Shown here: positions 25,826 to 34,750 of the stretch, in pieces
How the letters are laid out: each line of letters begins with the position of its first letter
Position numbering within the stretch: the first letter of the stretch is position 1
Source of the DNA: JAAXXJ01 sp964412455
GTDB taxonomy: Bacteria; Nitrospirota; UBA9217
Length of the DNA: 64,000 bases
Direction of reading: 5' to 3'
Assembly: GCA_964412455.1 (NCBI GenBank)
Contig: CAYPOT010000008.1
Location: forward strand, 1-64,000
The notes under the pieces: model-generated
The model's database searches: none
What the model was told of the DNA's origin: nothing
What the model saw: only the letters and a program-made list of their open reading frames with translations
Program-made: the position numbers and the translations under genes

Positions 25826-26424
25826 CAAGGTGTAATCACGATCATCCATTTTCCCGCCCGTGACCATTTTTTCTTGAAATCCATATACGCCATGGTTCTG
25901 TTCGGCGTTGCGCCGTCGTGCATGATGAACAGATCGTTCCTGTCATCAAAGCCGATGACCGTCACGAAGTGCGGCTGCCGGTAGAACCAGAAGCCGAGGT
26001 CCAGGAGGCAGATGATCGGAATATTGTCCCTGATGACGGTTTTCAAGGCCGCGGCGGTCCCGGCAGATGACGATGTCTTGAATCCTTCGTCCTTCGCGTA
26101 GCGCTCCAGGTCCATGGGCAGGGTCCCCCGGAGCTGGGGCAGGTAGACGCTTGCCGTTATCCGCTCCAGATCCACTGTCCTGCCACGGAACGAAAGGACG
26201 CTCGCAAGCGCCGCGGGACCGCAGTCATATTCGGTCTGCTTCACGAAGGGGACGCCTTTAATGTAATGCCCCCGTGCTTCCAGGCCGGACCTGATGGCGT
26301 CGAAGTTTTTTGCTGCGCATCCCGGCAGTGCCAGGATGAGTGCGGTGAGGGCTCCCATGAAAAAAAGGCCGTGAACGGTCACGAAGCTGTTCACGGCCTT
26401 GTTCCGATATATCTCAGGGATCAT
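25825..26424 (-). CDS. PA2778-like C39-family cysteine peptidase, lipoprotein
   Basis: 199 aa. A hydrophobic segment ends in lipobox LPGC (Cys36). The C39-like peptidase core follows: GVPFVKQTEYDCGPAALASV with the catalytic Cys, and later HFVTVIGFDD with the His. The ATG overlaps the stop of the PA2779-family gene (ATGA). However, a strong terminator hairpin (26360-26400) lies inside the first 22 codons, so the true start may be ATG at 26358, just after the T-run, or the hairpin may act as an attenuator. It probably matures or degrades an envelope peptide together with the PA2779 proteins. Confidence 0.83.
   Translation of the reverse strand: MIPEIYRNKAVNSFVTVHGLFFMGALTALILALPGCAAKNFDAIRSGLEARGHYIKGVPFVKQTEYDCGPAALASVLSFRGRTVDLERITASVYLPQLRGTLPMDLERYAKDEGFKTSSSAGTAAALKTVIRDNIPIICLLDLGFWFYRQPHFVTVIGFDDRNDLFIMHDGATPNRTMAYMDFKKKWSRAGKWMIVITP
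26360..26400 (-). terminator. Intrinsic terminator overlapping the C39 peptidase N-terminus
   Basis: AAGGCCGTGAAC and GTTCACGGCCTT form a perfect 12-bp stem (26365-26376 with 26389-26400). Read on the minus strand it is followed by a run of seven Ts. It is 20 bases past the stop of the PA2779-family gene and within the peptidase reading frame. Confidence 0.78.
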
Positions 26425-26849
26425 CGTTTTTTGATCACGATCCTGCCTTCCAGGAGATAGATGATCAGGATGACCAGAAGCGCGATGATCACGACGCCCA
26501 GCACAAGGCCGAGGCCGTCGCCGCCCGCCTGGAGGGAGTCCATGTTCGCGGCGAGTTGATGGACCTGCTCATCCGAAAGCTTATCGATCCGCGCTGCGGT
26601 CTCATCGGGGGTGAGGCCGTAGTCCAGAAGCCGCTGCCGCAGTTCTTTCGTCTCGAGGGAAGCTTGGATCTTCGCGATGTCCGCGGCGCGGTCAAGTGAC
26701 AGCGCGCTCTGGCCCGCGTGGGGCGCTTCGTGCGGGGCCGGCAGAAGCATGGCTTCGGCAGGACCGGCAAGGGACGAAATGGCAAGGAGCGCCGCTATCA
26801 GGTAGCTGGCAAGGGGTCGGGCATAAAATGCTGTACGCATGTGCTTCAT
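26421..26849 (-). CDS. PA2779-family protein, paralogue 1
   Basis: 142 aa. Signal peptide (ends GPAEAM), then a helical domain with LRQRLLDYGLTPDETAARID and LSDEQVHQLAANMDSLQAGG, then a C-terminal transmembrane helix VLGVVIIALLVILIIYLLEG and a basic tail. This matches the PA2779 family, found next to PA2778-type peptidases; the mature protein is probably a small inner-membrane or processed peptide precursor. Its paralogue lies 37 bases upstream in the operon. Confidence 0.87.
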   Translation of the reverse strand: MKHMRTAFYARPLASYLIAALLAISSLAGPAEAMLLPAPHEAPHAGQSALSLDRAADIAKIQASLETKELRQRLLDYGLTPDETAARIDKLSDEQVHQLAANMDSLQAGGDGLGLVLGVVIIALLVILIIYLLEGRIVIKKR

Positions 26850-26886
26850 GGTAAAACCTCCTGTTCCGGGATGTGATCGGTCGATG

Positions 26887-27276
26887 CTAACGCCTCATGA
26901 TGACGCGGTGGCCGGTCAGTTCGAGGACCGCGATGACGATGATAACGATCAGCAGAATGATGATCACATCGCCGAGCACGCCGCCGCCGGCCTGCACCGC
27001 GTTCAGGTGCGCGGCAAGCTGGTGAATCTGCTCGTCCGAAAGATTGTTCAGCCGCGCGGTGGTCTCTTCCGGGGTCAGGCCGAAATCCAGCAGTCGCTGC
27101 TTGATCACCGAGGATTCAAGTGTCGTCTGGACCATCAACAGGTCCGTTGATCGTGCTTCGGGCTGTCCTGCCGGAACGAGCATGGCCCATCCCGGCGCGG
27201 GAAGAGAAAGCGCGAATACGGCGAGAATGAGATAGAGCGAAAGGATCTTGAAGATCGGTCTCTTCAGCATGGTCAT
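26887..27276 (-). CDS. PA2779-family protein, paralogue 2
   Basis: 129 aa with the same design as the next gene in the operon: signal peptide (ends APGWAM), IKQRLLDFGLTPEETTARLN, LSDEQIHQLAAHLNAVQAGG and a C-terminal helix DVIIILLIVIIVIAVLEL. The two share the LTPEET...LSDEQ.HQLAA core, so they arose by tandem duplication. It ends a short distance from frr and is the first gene of the PA2779-C39-TPR run. Confidence 0.87.
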   Translation of the reverse strand: MTMLKRPIFKILSLYLILAVFALSLPAPGWAMLVPAGQPEARSTDLLMVQTTLESSVIKQRLLDFGLTPEETTARLNNLSDEQIHQLAAHLNAVQAGGGVLGDVIIILLIVIIVIAVLELTGHRVIMRR

Positions 27277-27293
27277 TCCTCCTCCGGCGGATG

Positions 27294-27857
27294 TCAGACG
27301 GTCAAAATCTCTTTTTCCTTATGGGCAAGAAACTCATCGATCTTCTTGATATGGTTGTCGGTGAGCTTCTGGATATCATCCTGCAGTTTCTTCGTGGCGT
27401 CTTCGGAGATGTGGGCGTCCTTGTCCTTGCCCTTTTTCTTAATGTCGTCGTTGATGTCCCGCCGAATGTTCCGGACGGCCACGCGGCAATCCTCGGCGAG
27501 CTTTTTGGCGTGTTTCACGATCTGATGCCGGCGTTCCTCGGTGAGAGGCGGGATGGACAGCCGGATGATCTTGCCGTCGTTGCCGGGATTGAGGCCCACA
27601 TCCGATTTTTGGATGGCCTTCTCGATCTCGCCCAGCATCTTGGGCTCCCAGGGCTGGATGGTGATGGTCTTCGGATCGGGCACGGCGAGGTTTGCCACCT
27701 GGTTCAGGTGGGTCGGCGTTCCGTAGTAATCCACCATGATGCCGTCCAGGATGCCGAGAGACGCCCTGCCGGTCCTGATGGCGGCGAACTCCCGCTTCAG
27801 GGTTTCGTGGGCCTTGTTCATCTTGTCGTCGGCCTTTTTGATCAGTTCGTTCATCAT
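27294..27857 (-). CDS. frr: Ribosome recycling factor
   Basis: 187 aa, full length. RRF signatures: FAAIRTGRASLGILDGIMVD YYG (three-helix arm), then PLTEERRHQIVKHAKKLAED and VRNIRRD. With EF-G it splits post-termination ribosomes. The start is ATG at 27857 (or 27854), with GGGAGG upstream and seven bases after the pyrH stop, so the two are co-transcribed, the usual bacterial order. Confidence 0.97.
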   Translation of the reverse strand: MMNELIKKADDKMNKAHETLKREFAAIRTGRASLGILDGIMVDYYGTPTHLNQVANLAVPDPKTITIQPWEPKMLGEIEKAIQKSDVGLNPGNDGKIIRLSIPPLTEERRHQIVKHAKKLAEDCRVAVRNIRRDINDDIKKKGKDKDAHISEDATKKLQDDIQKLTDNHIKKIDEFLAHKEKEILTV

Positions 27858-27864
27858 AGCCGTG

Positions 27865-28581
27865 CTACCTCCCGGTGACAAGCGTCCCCAGCGGTTCGCC
27901 GGCCACGATCTTTTTGATATTGCCGGGGACATTGAGATTGAAGACGATGATGGGAAGATTGTTGTCCATGCAGAGGGAGATGGCCGTGGCGTCCATCACC
28001 TTGAGGTCCTTTTGGAGCACGTCCAGGTAGGAGAGACGATCATACTTGACCGCGGACGGGTCCTTCACGGGATCCGCGCTATACACACCGTCCACTTTGG
28101 TGGCCTTCATGATGACCTCGGCCCCGATCTCCATGGCCCGGAGCGCCGCCGCCGTGTCCGTGGTAAAGTAGGGATTGCCGGTCCCGGCTGCGAAGATGAC
28201 CACGCGCTTCTTCTCGAGGTGCCGGACCGCTCGCCGCCGGATGTAGGTCTCTGCCAGCTCACGCATCTCGATCGCTGACTGCACCCGCGTTGCCACGCCC
28301 TTGTTCTCGAGGATGTTCTGGAGGGCGAGGGCGTTGAGCACCGTTGCCAGCATGCCCATGTAGTCGGCACTGGCGCGCTCCATGCCCTTGGCGGCCGCCG
28401 AAAGCCCCCGGAAGATGTTGCCGCCGCCGATGACGATGGCGATCTCGATACCGTTCCCGGCGACCTCCTTGATCTCCGAGGCGATCTTGTCGATGACCGT
28501 CAGGTCGATCCCGTGTCCCTGGGTGCCCATGAGGGCCTCGCCGGATAGCTTGAGCAGGATGCGCTTGTAGGGTGACGCCAT
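27865..28581 (-). CDS. pyrH: UMP kinase
   Basis: 238 aa. Amino-acid-kinase fold of the hexameric bacterial UMP kinase: KRILLKLSGEALMG at the N-terminus, GIEIAIVIGGGNIFRG, ASADYMGMLATVLNALALQ, and TGNPYFTTDTAAALRAMEIG. It converts UMP to UDP. It is directly upstream of frr in the same operon. Confidence 0.97.
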   Translation of the reverse strand: MASPYKRILLKLSGEALMGTQGHGIDLTVIDKIASEIKEVAGNGIEIAIVIGGGNIFRGLSAAAKGMERASADYMGMLATVLNALALQNILENKGVATRVQSAIEMRELAETYIRRRAVRHLEKKRVVIFAAGTGNPYFTTDTAAALRAMEIGAEVIMKATKVDGVYSADPVKDPSAVKYDRLSYLDVLQKDLKVMDATAISLCMDNNLPIIVFNLNVPGNIKKIVAGEPLGTLVTGR

Positions 28582-28693
28582 AATGATTAAGGTATCAGAT
28601 TTCAGGCAACTTGCAAGAAAATTGTGACAACGGTATGACGTTCATGGCTGTTCCATTCTCAGGCACTGACTCGAACAAGCCGGGAAAAAACTC

Positions 28694-28770
28694 TGACAGG
28701 ATAACAGGATAAAATCCGACAAAAAACAGCTCATCCTGAATATCTTGTCAATCCAGTCATCCTGTCAAAA
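28694..28770. repeat. Dispersed inverted repeat in the pyrH-tsf gap
   Basis: GACAGGATAACAGGAT on one side and CAGTCATCCTGTC on the other, with CTCATCCTGAATATCTTG between. It is a common form of intergenic repeat built from ACAGGAT/ATCCTGT units. The 28582-28864 gap contains no gene that I can support. Confidence 0.55.
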
Positions 28771-28864
28771 CGGCTTTAATTCTTCTATACGGACCAACCC
28801 GGACAGACCGGGACATAAAAAACCACGTCAAAAAAGCCGATGTTGCTGCTACCGGGAGCCACGG

Positions 28865-29734
28865 CTAATTCTTGAGCTGCGCGGCGACCTCGTCGGCGAA
28901 ATTCTCCTTCTTCTTCTCGATGCCCTCGCCGAGCTGGAACCTGAGAAACCGTTTTACCGCCGCGGCCTTCATGATATTTTTTATCTTCTGCTTGCCGTCG
29001 GGGTCCTTGATGAAGATCTGCTCCAGGAGGCAGGTGTCTCCGTAGTACTTCTCCATCTTGCCGTCCACGATCTTGCCGATGATGTTGGCCGGCTTGCCCG
29101 ACTCCTTGGCCTGGGCTTCGCAGATCGCGCGCTCGCGGGCGACCGCGTCAGGGGCGACCGTGTCGCGGGAGAGAAAGAGCGGATTGGCTGCGGCGATGTG
29201 CATGGCGATGTCCTTGCCGAGCTGTTCGTCGGCGCCGGTATACTCGACCATCCCGCCGATCTTGCTGCCGTGGAGGTAGATGGCAAGGTTGTCGCTCGTC
29301 TGAAAACGCTCAAAGCGGCGGACAGAAATGTTCTCGCCGATCTTCTGGACCAGCGCATTGCGTTTCGCCTCGACGGTCTCGCCGTCAAGGGTCAGCAGCA
29401 TGAGGGCCGCCACATCGGCCGGCGCTTTCTCCGCAACGAGCCGGGCCAGCCCCCTGGCGAATTTCTGGAACTCCTCGTTCTTAGCGACAAAGTCGGTCTC
29501 GCTGTTCACTTCGACCAAAACGCCGACGTTGCCCTCGATAAACGAGGCGATCATTCCCTCGGCGGCCACGCGCGTGGCTTTTTTCGCAGCGGCGGAGAGT
29601 CCTTTTGTTCTCAGGAGGTCGATCGCTTTCTCGGCGTCACCGCCGGTCTCTTCAAGCGCCTTTTTTGCTTCCATCATGCCCACGCCGGTCTTTTCGCGCA
29701 GGTCCTTTACCTCAGATGCTGAGATTGCTGCCAT
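28865..29734 (-). CDS. tsf: Elongation factor Ts
   Basis: 289 aa, the long (two-subdomain core) form. N-terminal UBA-like ISASEVKDLREKTGVGMMEA KKAL, then EGMIASFIEGNVGVLVEVNS ETDFVAKN, the EF-Tu contact region. It catalyses nucleotide exchange on EF-Tu. It is downstream of rpsB with a hairpin between. Confidence 0.97.
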   Translation of the reverse strand: MAAISASEVKDLREKTGVGMMEAKKALEETGGDAEKAIDLLRTKGLSAAAKKATRVAAEGMIASFIEGNVGVLVEVNSETDFVAKNEEFQKFARGLARLVAEKAPADVAALMLLTLDGETVEAKRNALVQKIGENISVRRFERFQTSDNLAIYLHGSKIGGMVEYTGADEQLGKDIAMHIAAANPLFLSRDTVAPDAVARERAICEAQAKESGKPANIIGKIVDGKMEKYYGDTCLLEQIFIKDPDGKQKIKNIMKAAAVKRFLRFQLGEGIEKKKENFADEVAAQLKN

Positions 29735-29785
29735 GGTAGGTAGATCCCCTTCCTCATGATTAAGTATGATTGCCGGACTGAATTG

Positions 29786-29812
29786 ACCGCCCCCTCCGGG
29801 GGAGGGGGCGGT
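29786..29812. promoter_or_regulatory. GC-rich hairpin between rpsB and tsf
   Basis: ACCGCCCCCT (29786-29795) pairs perfectly with AGGGGGCGGT (29803-29812) around a seven-base loop. No T-run follows on either strand, so it is not a classical terminator. It may slow polymerase or protect the rpsB end, adjusting the rpsB:tsf ratio. Confidence 0.5.
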
Positions 29813-29827
29813 TGGGATGAAATGGAC

Positions 29828-30619
29828 CTATTCCTCGCCTGCCACGGCAACGTCGGCCGCGACGGCCGGCACTTCAGATGGATCTGCTGCTCCCGCGGCC
29901 TTTGCCGCCTCCATGGCCTCGCCCGCTTCCTTGGCGATGGCCTGCCTGCCTTCGAGGACGGCGTCGGCGACCTTGGAAGCCATCAGACGGATGGCGCGGA
30001 TGGCATCGTCATTTCCCGGAATGACGTAATCGATGTTATCGGGATCGCAGTTCGTGTCAACAACGGCCACCACCGGGATGCCGAGCCGGTTCGCTTCCTG
30101 CACGGCGATCTGCTCGTTGCGCGGATCGATGACGAACAGGAGGGATGGAAGGCCGGGCATGGTCTTGATGCCGCACAGGATCTTCTCGAGTTTCGTGCGT
30201 TCTTTCTCGAGGCGTGCGACCTCTTTTTTGGTGAGCTTGTCGTAGGTGCCGTCCTCCTTCATCTTCTCGAGCTTCTTGAGCCGGTCGATGCTCTTTTTAA
30301 TGGTGGCAAAGTTGGTGAGCATGCCGCCGAGCCAACGGCTCGAGATGTAATACATGCCGCACCGCTTTGCCTCTTCGGTGATGGCGTCCTGCGCCTGTTT
30401 CTTGGTGCCGACGAACAGGATGTCCTTGCCCTGGCTTGAAGACGTGCGGACGAAATCGTATGCTTCCTTGAACAGCTTGAGCGTCTTCTGGAGGTCGATG
30501 ATGTAGATCCCGTTCCGCTCTCCGAAGATGTACTTCTTCATCTTGGGGTTCCAGCGCTTGGCCTGATGGCCGAAGTGAACCCCCGCTTCCAGCAACTCCT
30601 TCATCGTGATCGTGGACAT
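29828..30619 (-). CDS. rpsB: Ribosomal protein S2
   Basis: 263 aa. Full-length S2: MKELLEAGVHFGHQAKRWNP KMK, GKDILFVGTKKQAQDAI, YISSRWLGGMLTNFATIKKS, and PSLLFVIDPRNEQIAVQEAN. The C-terminus is Ala-rich. AAGGAGG precedes the ATG. A promoter candidate lies at 30758-30786. Confidence 0.98.
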   Translation of the reverse strand: MSTITMKELLEAGVHFGHQAKRWNPKMKKYIFGERNGIYIIDLQKTLKLFKEAYDFVRTSSSQGKDILFVGTKKQAQDAITEEAKRCGMYYISSRWLGGMLTNFATIKKSIDRLKKLEKMKEDGTYDKLTKKEVARLEKERTKLEKILCGIKTMPGLPSLLFVIDPRNEQIAVQEANRLGIPVVAVVDTNCDPDNIDYVIPGNDDAIRAIRLMASKVADAVLEGRQAIAKEAGEAMEAAKAAGAADPSEVPAVAADVAVAGEE

Positions 30620-30757
30620 GATGTCCTCCTTCTGGTTTTCCCTCCGCGCCGATCATCCCCCCCGCAGACCCTGTTTTTCGAACAGAGCAACCCTGCCGTG
30701 AGTCCCGGACGCGTGTGGATTTTGAGATTGCCTTCGCTGACTAAAAAGGCGACCCTT

Positions 30758-30786
30758 AAAATACCATACTCGCCCCGGCTGTTCAA
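30758..30786 (-). promoter_or_regulatory. Candidate promoter of rpsB-tsf
   Basis: Minus strand TTGAAC (-35), 17-base spacer, TATTTT (-10). It would leave an untranslated leader of about 130 bases before rpsB, room for S2 autoregulation. The 30787-31154 stretch toward rplM holds no gene that I can support. Confidence 0.5.
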
Positions 30787-31154
30787 GAAAAAAGTGCTGA
30801 ATTTCCATAAAAATACAGGCCCAGGACAGGCAATTGCGGCACTGGCGTTGAATCGGACCCGACAACCTTAACACCGAAAAACGGCGTTGACACGGGTACT
30901 CGCGGATAAGGGTCGGATAAAATAGGATTTACCGTCAGAGAGAAACGCGCCCCTTGGGCGAAGGCTTTGGAAAAGAAGAATCCGCTTCCTAAGTGTCCAA
31001 AGGCTATTTCTTAAAGTTAAAACACAATAGCAAAGCTATCCGGAGAATGTATTGCCAGGAGTCATATATTCTAACTGACTATAAACATTGTTTTTTCCTG
31101 AAAGTGGGGCCGGCGGTTTTCCCGGCGGTTTTTCCCCGGCTTATATAAAAATGC

Positions 31155-31183
31155 TTGACAAACATCATCAACTTGTTTATATT
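31155..31183 (+). promoter_or_regulatory. Promoter of rplM-rpsI
   Basis: TTGACA (31155-31160), 17-base spacer, TATATT (31178-31183). The start near 31190 is about 30 bases before the L13 ATG. Confidence 0.75.
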
Positions 31184-31219
31184 CACATTTCTCAAAATCG
31201 TTTACAGAAGGCGGAAATT

Positions 31220-31648
31220 ATGGCTACGGTTTCGGCAAAAGCAGTGGATGTGAAGAGAAGCTGGTTCGTCGTGGATGCCAACGGCAAGACCCTTGGCAGG
31301 CTCGCGAGCCGGGTGGCGTCGGTGCTGAAGGGCAAGACCAAGCCTATTTATACCACGCACGTGGATACCGGTGACTTCGTGATCATCGTGAATGCGGACA
31401 AGATACACCTCACCGGGAAAAAACTTGAGCAGAAGACCTACTACAGTCATTCGGGCTATCCCGGCGGCCTCAAGTCCGTCACCGCGGGCAAGCTCATGAA
31501 GACCAAGCCGGAGCGGGTTATCAAGATGGCGGTAGAGGGCATGCTCCCCAAGACCAGGCTCGGCAAGCAGATGCTTTCCAAGCTCAAGGTCTACGCGGGG
31601 GAAAAACACCCCCATGCGGCACAGCTGCCGGCAGAGATGAAGTTCTAA
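31220..31648 (+). CDS. rplM: Ribosomal protein L13
   Basis: 142 aa. SWFVVDANGKTLGRLASRVA, the YTTHVDTGDFVIIVNADKIH TGKK region and AVEGMLPKTRLGKQMLSKLK identify L13. The ATG at 31220 has AGAAGGCGG upstream; an upstream in-frame extension would include the promoter. It is followed 55 bases later by rpsI, the standard pair. Confidence 0.98.
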   Translation: MATVSAKAVDVKRSWFVVDANGKTLGRLASRVASVLKGKTKPIYTTHVDTGDFVIIVNADKIHLTGKKLEQKTYYSHSGYPGGLKSVTAGKLMKTKPERVIKMAVEGMLPKTRLGKQMLSKLKVYAGEKHPHAAQLPAEMKF

Positions 31649-31703
31649 AATAATCGCAGTTCAATGCGTGGGCCCCGGGCCCATGGCAGACGGAGGATAC
31701 GGA

Positions 31704-32105
31704 ATGTCAGCAGCAGCGGTTTCACGGTTCTATGCGACCGGCAAACGGAAGAATTCCATCGCACGGGTGTGGATGATGCCCGGCAGCGGGAAGATCACCA
31801 TCAATGAGCGTACGTCGGACCAGTACTTCGGCAGGGACGTGCTCAAGATGATTATTCGCCAGCCCTTCGAAGTGACGGGCACGGTGGACAAATTCGACGT
31901 CCTCGCCACGGTGGTCGGCGGCGGTACCTCGGGCCAGGCCGGCGCGATCCGGCACGGCATCTCCAAGGCGCTGCTTGAAGTGGATACGGAAGCGAGGGGC
32001 AAACTGCGCAAGGAAGGGCTTCTCACCCGAGACCCCCGAAAGAAGGAACGCAAAAAGTACGGGCAGAAGGGCGCCCGCGCCCGCTTCCAGTTCTCCAAGA
32101 GATAA
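31704..32105 (+). CDS. rpsI: Ribosomal protein S9
   Basis: 133 aa. FYATGKRKNSIARVWMMPGS, GGGTSGQAGAIRHGISKALL and the C-terminal DPRKKERKKYGQKGARARFQ FSKR are classic S9; the Lys-Arg tail reaches the P-site tRNA. ATG 31704 is chosen because GGAGG precedes it; an ATG 21 bases upstream is less favourable. Confidence 0.98.
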   Translation: MSAAAVSRFYATGKRKNSIARVWMMPGSGKITINERTSDQYFGRDVLKMIIRQPFEVTGTVDKFDVLATVVGGGTSGQAGAIRHGISKALLEVDTEARGKLRKEGLLTRDPRKKERKKYGQKGARARFQFSKR

Positions 32106-32200
32106 CGCCGGCAGTTTTGGGCGCCGGCATGCTTGCATGGCCGGCATCCGCAAAGGGCAAGCGATCACGATGACGACGTGCATCCCATGACGAACGATCG

Positions 32201-32230
32201 AGGGAAGGTGAAGATGCCTTCCCTTTTTTT
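32201..32230 (+). terminator. Intrinsic terminator after rpsI
   Basis: AGGGAAGG pairs with CCTTCCCT around a short loop, followed by seven Ts ending at 32230. The argC ATG is only six bases further on. Confidence 0.85.
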
Positions 32231-32236
32231 ATAAAC

Positions 32237-33289
32237 ATGAAGAACGGCGCACTGAACATAGCCATTGTAGGCTCCAGCGGATACACGGGGGGAGAGCTCT
32301 TTCGCATCCTGTCGCACCATACCGGCGTTACGGTCACGACGGTGACCTCCGAGAAGTCCGCGGGCAAGCCGCTCGCCGACATCTTTCCTCACCTCCTCGG
32401 ACTGACGGACCTTGTCTGCGAGCCCCTCGATCCCGAGGCCATCGCGAAGAAGGCGGACTTCGTCTTCCTGGCGCTGCCCCACGTGACGGCACAGACGGCG
32501 GCATACCGCTTCCACAAGCTGGGCGTCAAGACGGTCGACCTCTCCGCGGACTACCGGTTGGCCGACGCCGCAGTGTATGAAAAGTGGTACGAGCACGGTC
32601 ACCAGTACCCGGACCTTCTGAAGAGCGCGGTGTACGGGCTCCCGGAGCTCCACCGCGAGAAGATCAGGAAGGCATCGCTTACGGCGAACCCGGGATGTTA
32701 TCCCACGAGCGCCATTCTCGGTCTCGCGCCGGCAATCGCGAAGAAGATGATCGACTGTGCGACCATCGTGGTCGACTCCAAGTCCGGCGTGTCGGGCGCG
32801 GGCAGAAGCGTCGCCCTTGCCCATCATTATCCCGAGGTGAACGAGGGGTTCATGGCGTACAAGGTGGGGACCCACCGCCACACGCCGGAGATCGAGCAGG
32901 AACTTTCGCTCATCGCGGGAGTCGTAGTGACGCTGTCGTTCACGCCGCACCTCGTGCCCATGAACCGCGGCATTCTCTCGACGATCTATGCCAAGCTCAC
33001 GGCGCAGATCGACACGGAACGGCTTCATGCCGCTTTTCACGCGTTCTATGAGAACGAGCCGTTTGTCCGTGTTCTTCCGCCCGGGCAGTTCCCGAATGTT
33101 CGGAACGTGCGGGGCTCCAATTTCTGCGATATCGGCGTGCATGCCGACGGCCGGACGGGCCGCGCTGTAGTCGTGACCGCTATCGACAACCTGGTGAAAG
33201 GCGCGTCCGGACAGGCGGTCCAGAACATGAACCTCATGATGGGCTTCGAGGAGACTATGGGTCTGAAATTCGCGGGACTGTTCCCGTAA
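32237..33289 (+). CDS. argC: N-acetyl-gamma-glutamyl-phosphate reductase
   Basis: 350 aa. Rossmann NAIVGSSGYTGGELFRIL, the active-site Cys in ANPGCYPTSAIL, and KSGVSGAGR. It catalyses the NADPH-dependent third step of arginine biosynthesis. The start follows the rpsI terminator's T-run directly with no Shine-Dalgarno sequence. No other in-frame start fits the family's N-terminus, so initiation may be leaderless or weak. argJ follows after 174 bases. Confidence 0.96.
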   Translation: MKNGALNIAIVGSSGYTGGELFRILSHHTGVTVTTVTSEKSAGKPLADIFPHLLGLTDLVCEPLDPEAIAKKADFVFLALPHVTAQTAAYRFHKLGVKTVDLSADYRLADAAVYEKWYEHGHQYPDLLKSAVYGLPELHREKIRKASLTANPGCYPTSAILGLAPAIAKKMIDCATIVVDSKSGVSGAGRSVALAHHYPEVNEGFMAYKVGTHRHTPEIEQELSLIAGVVVTLSFTPHLVPMNRGILSTIYAKLTAQIDTERLHAAFHAFYENEPFVRVLPPGQFPNVRNVRGSNFCDIGVHADGRTGRAVVVTAIDNLVKGASGQAVQNMNLMMGFEETMGLKFAGLFP

Positions 33290-33463
33290 AGTGCCGTCAC
33301 GAGTGACGACAACGTAGCACCGCAGACATAAAGCGGGCGCTTCTAAGCGAGGACACAGAGGGCGCTGAGTTTTGCTACAAGGGATAAAATGAACAAAACG
33401 TCTCCTTTTGCCTCCTCGGCGTTCTCCGCGGTACAATTCATCAATATGGATTGAGGATAAAAG

Positions 33464-34669
33464 ATGAAAAATCTCGATAGTAAGAACTTCTCCGTGCCGG
33501 GTTACAAGACCTGGGGCATTCACTGCGGGATCAAGAAGACCGACAAAAAGGATCTCGCCGTCATCGTTTCGGACCGTGACGCGTCCATGGCGGGTGTTTT
33601 CACGAAGAACCGGGTGAAGGCTGCCTCGGTGGTGCTGGGCATGTCCAAGGTGAAGACCGGAAAGGGCCGGATCATTGTGGCGAACAGCGGCTGCGCAAAC
33701 GCCTGCACCGGCAAACAGGGCTTCCTTGACGCCCGCGAGACAGCGGAGCTTGCGGCGAACGAATTCGGCACGAAGCCCGATATGGTCTATGTCGCGTCCA
33801 CCGGCGTCATAGGCGAGACGCTCCCACTCCCCAAGATACGGACCGGAATCGCCACGGCAGCGGGGCTCCTCGCACCGACGGGATGGGGCCAGGCTGCAGA
33901 GGCCATCATGACCACGGACATCCTTCCCAAGATTGCCGTTGTGCAGGAAGAGATCGGCGGGAAGACCATCACCCTGGCCGGCATTACCAAAGGCTCCGGC
34001 ATGATCCACCCCAATATGGCCACCATGCTCTGCTTCATCGTGACCGACGCGCTCATCGCGGCGCCTATGCTCCGGAAAATGCTTACCGCGTCCGTTGACC
34101 TGTCGTTCAACCGGATCACGGTGGACGGCGACACGAGCACCAACGACATGGTCCTTTTCATGGCCAACGGCGCCGCCGGCAACAAGCGGGTCGCGCAGGG
34201 CAGCAAGGATCTCAAGAAGCTCCAGGCATGTCTCGATGCGGTGACACGCTCGCTTGCCTTGCAGATCGTAAAGGACGGCGAAGGCGCCACGAAGTTCGTC
34301 GAGATCACGGTCCGTGGAGCGAAAAACCCCGTGGAAGCGAAGCGAGCGGTCTCTGCCGTTGCAAAGTCCAGCTTGGTCAAGACCGCGCTTTTCGGCGAGG
34401 ACGCGAACTGGGGCAGGATCATGGCCGTACTGGGCAGCTGCGGCGTCGACATGGATGAGGTTCGCACGGATATTTCCTTCGGCAAGACGAAGCTGGTTGA
34501 GAAGGGTGTCGCCATGGGCAGACACGCGGAGAAAGAAGCTGCTGCCGCACTCAGGCAGCGGGAGATCCACATCGGCATTGATCTCCATAAGGGGAAGGGT
34601 GAGTCGACGATCTGGACCACCGACCTGTCCACGGAATATGTAAAGATAAACGCTGCCTACCGGAACTGA
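33464..34669 (+). CDS. argJ: Bifunctional glutamate N-acetyltransferase/ornithine acetyltransferase
   Basis: 401 aa. The self-cleavage site is KGSGMIHPNMATMLCF, whose Thr is the nucleophile of the beta subunit. Also visible are VANSGCANACTGKQG and NRITVDGDTSTNDMVLFMANG. ArgJ recycles the acetyl group between acetylornithine and glutamate; whether it also uses acetyl-CoA cannot be told here. The 33290-33463 gap has a repeat-like CACAGAGG...CTCCTCGG pair. Confidence 0.96.
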   Translation: MKNLDSKNFSVPGYKTWGIHCGIKKTDKKDLAVIVSDRDASMAGVFTKNRVKAASVVLGMSKVKTGKGRIIVANSGCANACTGKQGFLDARETAELAANEFGTKPDMVYVASTGVIGETLPLPKIRTGIATAAGLLAPTGWGQAAEAIMTTDILPKIAVVQEEIGGKTITLAGITKGSGMIHPNMATMLCFIVTDALIAAPMLRKMLTASVDLSFNRITVDGDTSTNDMVLFMANGAAGNKRVAQGSKDLKKLQACLDAVTRSLALQIVKDGEGATKFVEITVRGAKNPVEAKRAVSAVAKSSLVKTALFGEDANWGRIMAVLGSCGVDMDEVRTDISFGKTKLVEKGVAMGRHAEKEAAAALRQREIHIGIDLHKGKGESTIWTTDLSTEYVKINAAYRN

Positions 34670-34750
34670 TGTGGGGATGCCCCGCATATCGCCGGCAATG
34701 CCGTACCCGCGGAAGCTCGCAAAAAATGAAAGAAAAGCCCTAAAATGTCC

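Noticed and set aside
32165..34687. 840-codon open frame on the minus strand
   Set aside because: Antisense to argC and argJ, both of which have intact catalytic motifs. High-GC shadow.
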